In this document: positions 31,464 through 33,751 of the stretch, piece after piece
How the letters are laid out: each line of letters starts with the position of its first letter
Position numbering within the stretch: the stretch's first letter is position 1
Assembly (NCBI GenBank): GCA_011959105.1
Contig: BLLU01000277.1
Location: 1-33,751, forward strand
Reading direction: 5' to 3'
DNA length: 33,751 nucleotides
Source of the DNA: Lachnospiraceae bacterium
Lineage (GTDB): Bacteria > Bacillota > Clostridia > Lachnospirales > Lachnospiraceae
Program-made: the position numbers and the translations under genes
Notes under the pieces: model-generated
Told to the model about the DNA's origin: nothing
What the model saw: the letters and a program-made list of their open reading frames with translations, nothing else
Database searches by the model: none

Positions 31464-31491
31464 CCGGGAGAACAGGAACGCCGCTTTTTTT
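31443..31491 (+). terminator. Terminator/attenuator at the start of the element's gene set
   Basis: GCGGCGTT (31443-31450) pairs with AACGCCGC (31477-31484), with TTCTC/GAGAA stacking inside, and is followed by seven T. It is in the leader of the replication gene and overlaps a 14-codon ORF. Confidence 0.75.
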
Positions 31492-31501
31492 ATGCCCTCA
31501 T

Positions 31502-31613
31502 GTTACGCAGTAGGGGCAAAAAGAGCCTTGCTATATGCGGCTTTGCGGGCGCACTTTTGCCGGGGACAGGGATTTATACCTAACCCCGGCAAAATGGCGT
31601 TCTATCGCGTAAC
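31502..31613. promoter_or_regulatory. Nested inverted repeats upstream of the replication gene
   Basis: TTTTGCCGGGG (31555-31565) and CCCCGGCAAAA (31584-31594) pair perfectly around an 18-base loop. They lie inside a wider pair GTTACGC (31502-31508) and GCGTAAC (31607-31613). No ORF is present. It could be a regulatory hairpin, a single-strand origin or a transfer-origin-like site; nothing in the sequence decides between these. Confidence 0.5.
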
Positions 31614-31642
31614 AAATCCACAACCAAAGGAGTGATGAAGCT

Positions 31643-32620
31643 ATGGCAGTTTTCCGAGTGGAGCGCAACAAGGGCTATACCGTTATGAGCAACCACCATT
31701 TACGCAACAAGGAGCTGACCTTAAAGGCAAAGGGGCTTTTGTCGCAAATGCTTTCCCTTCCCGAAGATTGGGACTACACCCTTGCGGGGCTGTCACAGAT
31801 CAACCGGGAAAAGATAGACGCTATCCGGGAAGCCATAAAGGAGCTGGAACGCGCCGGGTATATCGTCCGATCACGGGAGCGCGACGAGAAAGGACGCTTG
31901 CGGGGAGCCGATTATGTAATCTATGAGCAGCCGCATACAGAACCTACGCCGGATTTACCTACATTGGAAAATCCAACATTGGATAATCCAATGCAGGAAA
32001 AACCAATGTTGGAAAAACCTACGTTGGAAAATCCAATGCAATTAAATAAAGATATACAAAGAACTGACTTACCAACAAAAGAAAAAATAAATACGGATTT
32101 ACAAAGTACCTATTCCATTCCTATCCTTTCCCCTAACCCCTCTCCTTTGGAGCAGGAAGCGGCTACGCCGCCGGAACGGAAACGAAAGGAAGCGGAAGCA
32201 CAGACCGCTTTTGAGATTTACCGGGAGATCATCAAGGAAAATATCGACTATGACATTCTCATACAGGATATGAAGTTTGACGGGGACAGGCTGAATGAAA
32301 TTGTAGACCTCATGCTGGAAACCGTCTGTACCCGGAGAAAGACGATCCGCATTGCCGGGGACGACTACCCCGCCGAGCTGGTAAAGGCAAAGTTTATGAA
32401 GCTGGACGCTGAACATATCCGCTTTGTGCTGGACTGTATGAAAGAGAACACAACCAAAATCCGCAACATCAAGCAGTATTTACGGGCGGTGCTTTTCAAT
32501 GCCCCGTCCACAATCGGCAACTATTACACGTCCCTTGTGGCTCACGACATGGCAAGCGGCGCACTTGCGCCACAGGAGCCGCACGACCCCTATTCATTCA
32601 AACCGGGCGAAAGCCTGTAA
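31643..32620 (+). CDS. Replication initiator / replisome organiser of Tn1549-like ICE (DUF6017)
   Basis: A 325-residue protein of conjugative elements. Residues 1-95 are a winged helix-turn-helix (RVERNKGYTVMSNHHLRN, ELTLKAKGLLSQMLSLP, then IREAIKELERAGYIVRSRER), as in phage and plasmid replication initiators. Residues ~100-135 are pentapeptide repeats (PTLEN, PTLDN, PMQEK, PMLEK). The C-terminal ~120 residues match the DUF6017 pattern (FEIYREIIKENIDYDIL, then IKQYLRAVLFNAPSTIGNY). AAAGGAG lies ten bases before the ATG. The DNA encoding the repeats is an iteron-like array, so the origin may be inside the gene. DUF5348 and conjugation genes follow. Confidence 0.85.
   Translation: MAVFRVERNKGYTVMSNHHLRNKELTLKAKGLLSQMLSLPEDWDYTLAGLSQINREKIDAIREAIKELERAGYIVRSRERDEKGRLRGADYVIYEQPHTEPTPDLPTLENPTLDNPMQEKPMLEKPTLENPMQLNKDIQRTDLPTKEKINTDLQSTYSIPILSPNPSPLEQEAATPPERKRKEAEAQTAFEIYREIIKENIDYDILIQDMKFDGDRLNEIVDLMLETVCTRRKTIRIAGDDYPAELVKAKFMKLDAEHIRFVLDCMKENTTKIRNIKQYLRAVLFNAPSTIGNYYTSLVAHDMASGALAPQEPHDPYSFKPGESL
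31943..32047 (+). repeat. Seven 15-bp iteron-like tandem repeats inside the replication gene
   Basis: Seven contiguous 15-bp units, beginning at 31943, 31958, 31973, 31988, 32003, 32018 and 32033, fit CCWAYNTTGGAAAAW. The third (CCAACATTGG) and fifth (CCAATGTTGG) cores are reverse complements. A T-poor, A-rich tract (32041-32095) follows, as expected of an unwinding element. The array also encodes the pentapeptide repeats. Confidence 0.7.
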
Positions 32621-32651
32621 CCACCCACAACCACAAAAGGAGGATTTTATT

Positions 32652-32879
32652 ATGGCACAGAAAATGACGGGAGCATTGGTATTTGACGAGCGCACAGACC
32701 GCTACGACATTCGCTTTGACCTTGCCAGTTATTACGGCGGGCTGCATTGCGGGGAATGTTTCGACGTGTTCACACGCGGCAAGTGGAAGCCGACCCGCAT
32801 TGAAATGAACATGGCGCAGGAATGGTACTTGGTGGGTATCAGAGCCGACGACTTAAACGGGCTGCGGGTGCGTATCTGA
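32652..32879 (+). CDS. DUF5348 domain-containing protein
   Basis: A 75-residue protein of the DUF5348 family found in Tn1549-like elements. It starts MAQKMTGALVFDERTDRYDI and contains YGGLHCGECFDVF and MAQEWYLVGI, typical of the family's small beta-rich fold. The frame is open to 32499, but ATG 32652 with AAAGGAGG upstream fits. It lies 31 bases after the replication gene and 41 before pcfB. Function is unknown. Confidence 0.85.
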   Translation: MAQKMTGALVFDERTDRYDIRFDLASYYGGLHCGECFDVFTRGKWKPTRIEMNMAQEWYLVGIRADDLNGLRVRI

Positions 32880-32920
32880 CCGCCGCCCCATAGACTACCC
32901 CGAAAGGAGGGACAGACCCC

Positions 32921-33403
32921 ATGCAGGACGAGATCAACGAAAAAACCGTTGCCCTGTATATCAAGACCGGGAAGCTGACCGCCGAAGTGCTGCAAAAGGC
33001 AATCAAAAAGCTGCTTACACAGGCAAAGAAAGAGCTTGACAGACAGGCGATCCCCCACGGGAAACAGACCCTAAAGCAGCTTATGAAGCAGAACACGGGC
33101 GTTTCCAACATTGAGATCACAAAGGACAACATCAAAGCCTTTGAGAGTACAGCGAAAAAATATGGTATCGACTTTGCGCTGAAAAAGGACGCGACGGAAA
33201 CCCCGCCCCGCTACCTTGTATTCTTCAAGGGCAGGGACGCGGACGCGCTGACTGCCGCTTTCAAGGAGTTTTCCGCAAAGAAGCTGACGCAGGATAAGAA
33301 GCCCTCAATCCGAAAGGCATTAGCCGCTTTCCGGGAAAAGGCAAAGGAGCTGAACGCCAGCCGCCAGCAGACCAAACACAAGGACAGGGAGGTATCACTA
33401 TGA
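32921..33403 (+). CDS. PcfB family protein (DUF3801)
   Basis: A 160-residue conjugation protein of the PcfB/DUF3801 family. In the plasmid pCF10 PcfB cooperates with the coupling protein PcfC and the relaxase PcfG. The family core is visible: TGKLTAEVLQKAIKKLL, GKQTLKQLMKQN, IKAFESTAKKYGIDFALKKD and YLVFFKGRDADALTAAFKEF, then a basic C-terminus. AAAGGAGG lies ten bases before the ATG. Its stop overlaps the next start (ATGA), so it is coupled to the coupling-protein gene. Confidence 0.9.
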   Translation: MQDEINEKTVALYIKTGKLTAEVLQKAIKKLLTQAKKELDRQAIPHGKQTLKQLMKQNTGVSNIEITKDNIKAFESTAKKYGIDFALKKDATETPPRYLVFFKGRDADALTAAFKEFSAKKLTQDKKPSIRKALAAFREKAKELNASRQQTKHKDREVSL

Positions 33404-33705
33404 AGCCGGAAATCAAGAAATTGCTTATCCTCAATCTCCCGTATCTGCTCTTTGTGTACCTGTTTGACAAGGTAGGCGCGGCTGTCCGGCTTTCCCCCGG
33501 CATGGACGCAAGCCAAAAGATTTTACATCTTGGGGAGGGCTTCACCGCCGCCTTTGCCAGTGCCGCGCCCAGCTTCCACCCCGCCGACCTGCTGATCGGC
33601 GTTGCCGGGGCGGTGATTATCCGGCTTGCCGTTTACCTAAAAGGCAAGAACGCAAAGAAATACCGCAAAGGCATTGAGTACGGTTCCGCCCGCTGGGGTG
33701 CATAA
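33400..33705 (+). CDS. VirD4-like coupling protein, 5' fragment ending early
   Basis: 101 residues matching the N-terminus of VirD4/TraG-type coupling proteins, which feed DNA to the transfer channel. Two membrane segments (LLILNLPYLLFVYLFDKV; LLIGVAGAVIIRLAVYL) and the junction KKYRKGIEYGSARWG are present. The full protein continues with an ATPase domain of several hundred residues, but here the frame ends right after ARWG-Ala at TAA 33703. The following bases do not resume the family sequence. The gene is therefore either disrupted by an insertion starting at ~33697 or truncated. The window ends too soon to see the rest. Confidence 0.75.
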   Translation: MKPEIKKLLILNLPYLLFVYLFDKVGAAVRLSPGMDASQKILHLGEGFTAAFASAAPSFHPADLLIGVAGAVIIRLAVYLKGKNAKKYRKGIEYGSARWGA

Positions 33706-33750
33706 TCTTAACTGTAAGCAACACCTATATTGACGCAGGAGGGTATGCAC
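33698..33750. repeat. Perfect 7-bp inverted repeat at the break in virD4
   Basis: GTGCATA (33698-33704) and TATGCAC (33744-33750) are exact reverse complements. The first begins precisely where coupling-protein homology stops. They could be the left end of an inserted element or a stem of a group II intron; the window ends one base after the second arm. Confidence 0.4.
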
Positions 33751-33751
33751 A

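Noticed and set aside
33698..33751. Definite group II intron at the virD4 break
   Set aside because: The start GTGCA does not fit the usual GUGYG intron start, and too little sequence follows to see intron domains.

Overview
The window reads as a chromosomal segment of a Clostridia species, most likely a Lachnospiraceae gut anaerobe. The grounds are the protein families (DUF1836, DegV, Hsp90 without an adjacent chaperone operon, clostridial-type DHFR, a secA-prfB pair), GC-rich codon third positions in the housekeeping genes, AAGGAGG-type ribosome sites, and a Tn1549-like conjugative element at the right edge. No rRNA, tRNA or CRISPR array was seen, so the species cannot be fixed from this sequence.

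Layout. 1-5.1 kb: a xylose-isomerase-like TIM-barrel protein (+), an HSL-type esterase (+), an AraC regulator with a GyrI-like effector domain (-), a DegV lipid-binding protein (-) and a DUF1836 protein (+). 5.2-15.0 kb: a dense plus-strand block with a beta-CASP metallo-beta-lactamase, dihydrofolate reductase (folA), a DUF4272 protein, branched-chain aminotransferase (ilvE), the SbcD/SbcC DNA-end nuclease and a PrsA-type foldase lipoprotein. 15.06-17.5 kb: htpG behind a perfect CIRCE operator and a near-consensus promoter. 17.5-19.7 kb (-): an HD-GYP gene and a cytoplasmic pectinesterase in one operon. 19.8-22.4 kb: an AT-richer accessory patch with a decayed dehydratase remnant, an XRE repressor and, divergent from it, a solitary phage tail-fibre-like gene preceded by a candidate small RNA and two tiny ORFs. 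22.4-25.4 kb: a MATE transporter and a DUF5060/DUF4038 glycosidase-like protein. 25.5-29.5 kb: secA with a repeat-bearing leader, then prfB, which needs a programmed +1 frameshift. 29.5-31.3 kb: two small overlapping minus-strand genes and a graveyard (transposase fragment, frameshifted Spo0A-C-like gene, other debris). 31.3 kb to the end: the start of a Tn1549-like integrative conjugative element (attenuator-like leader, replication initiator with in-gene iteron-like repeats, DUF5348, PcfB/DUF3801, and a VirD4 coupling-protein gene cut short near the window edge).

Working logic. Housekeeping functions (protein export, translation termination, folding outside the membrane, stress folding, DNA-end repair, folate and branched-chain amino acid metabolism) are interleaved with carbohydrate use (pectinesterase, glycosidase, TIM-barrel isomerase). 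The accessory material clusters in two AT-richer patches and the right-hand element. The points most worth follow-up are the orphan tail-fibre operon, the iteron-like array inside the element's replication gene with an AT-rich stretch beside it, the attenuator-like leader of the element, the acidic repeat insertion in HtpG, the repeats in the secA leader, and the abrupt end of the virD4 gene inside a small perfect inverted repeat.
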